DNA of 5,309 bases, taken from an uncultured Veillonellaceae bacterium. GTDB lineage: Bacteria; Bacillota; Negativicutes; Veillonellales; Dialisteraceae. Below, in pieces: positions 5,303-5,309 of the stretch. The translations under genes and the position numbers were made by a program. The first letter of the stretch is position 1. Every line of letters starts with the position of its first letter. Under the pieces are notes generated by a model. That model was not told the DNA's origin. It was given only the letters and a program-made list of their open reading frames with translations, and did no database searches. Location: assembly GCA_958439155.1 (NCBI GenBank), contig CAUBUJ010000117.1, forward strand, positions 1 through 5,309, in the 5' to 3' direction.

Positions 5303-5309
5303 AATGAAT

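Noticed and set aside
4708..5304. Plus-strand reading frame of 198 codons opposite the permease start
   Set aside because: Its charged, low-complexity composition mirrors the hydrophobic helices on the other strand; no ribosome-binding site.

Overview
The window looks like an ordinary chromosomal segment from a Bacillota-type bacterium. The evidence is strong AGGAGG-like ribosome-binding sites, sigma-A consensus promoters, compact U-tract terminators and a tRNA with an encoded CCA end. The mix of a small exported tandem-PepSY protein, a cytoplasmic asparaginase and a fused TRAP permease with moderately GC-rich coding would suit an anaerobic Negativicute (Veillonella/Dialister/Megasphaera type). 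That placement is an inference from gene style, not a proof. There is no sign of a mobile element, CRISPR array, phage gene or attachment site.

Layout. 1-645, plus strand: a secreted protein with two PepSY repeats, with its own ribosome-binding site and a clear intrinsic terminator. 715-972, minus strand: tRNA-Ser(GGA) as a complete single-gene unit, with an A-rich upstream tract, a TTGACA-17-TATACT promoter, a leader of about 56 nt, the tRNA and a terminator. It is convergent with the PepSY gene. 989-1957, minus: a type II-like L-asparaginase without a signal peptide. 1958-2019: a short but information-rich gap holding a terminator hairpin almost touching the asparaginase ribosome-binding site, plus a 12-bp perfect palindrome. 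2020-2934, minus: a LysR-type regulator with its own near-consensus promoter at 3038-3066. 3067-3297: a non-coding stretch ending in a long-loop terminator-like structure that closes the next gene. 3298-5232, minus: a fused TRAP transporter permease (DctQ-like plus DctM-like parts), whose start region carries two ribosome-binding sites in tandem.

How the genes may work together. TRAP permease, LysR regulator and asparaginase all lie on the minus strand in that order, but terminators and a promoter separate them, so they are a cluster rather than a simple operon. A plausible inference is that the LysR protein senses an amino acid or organic acid and controls the asparaginase downstream of it, the TRAP importer upstream of it, or both. 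The permease needs an extracytoplasmic solute-binding protein. None is encoded here, so the partner is probably just beyond the right edge or elsewhere. Nothing here is a clearly new defence or metabolic system. The most unusual part is the lysR-asparaginase junction, where a terminator, a palindrome and a ribosome-binding site crowd into about 50 bp in a way that suggests attenuation.
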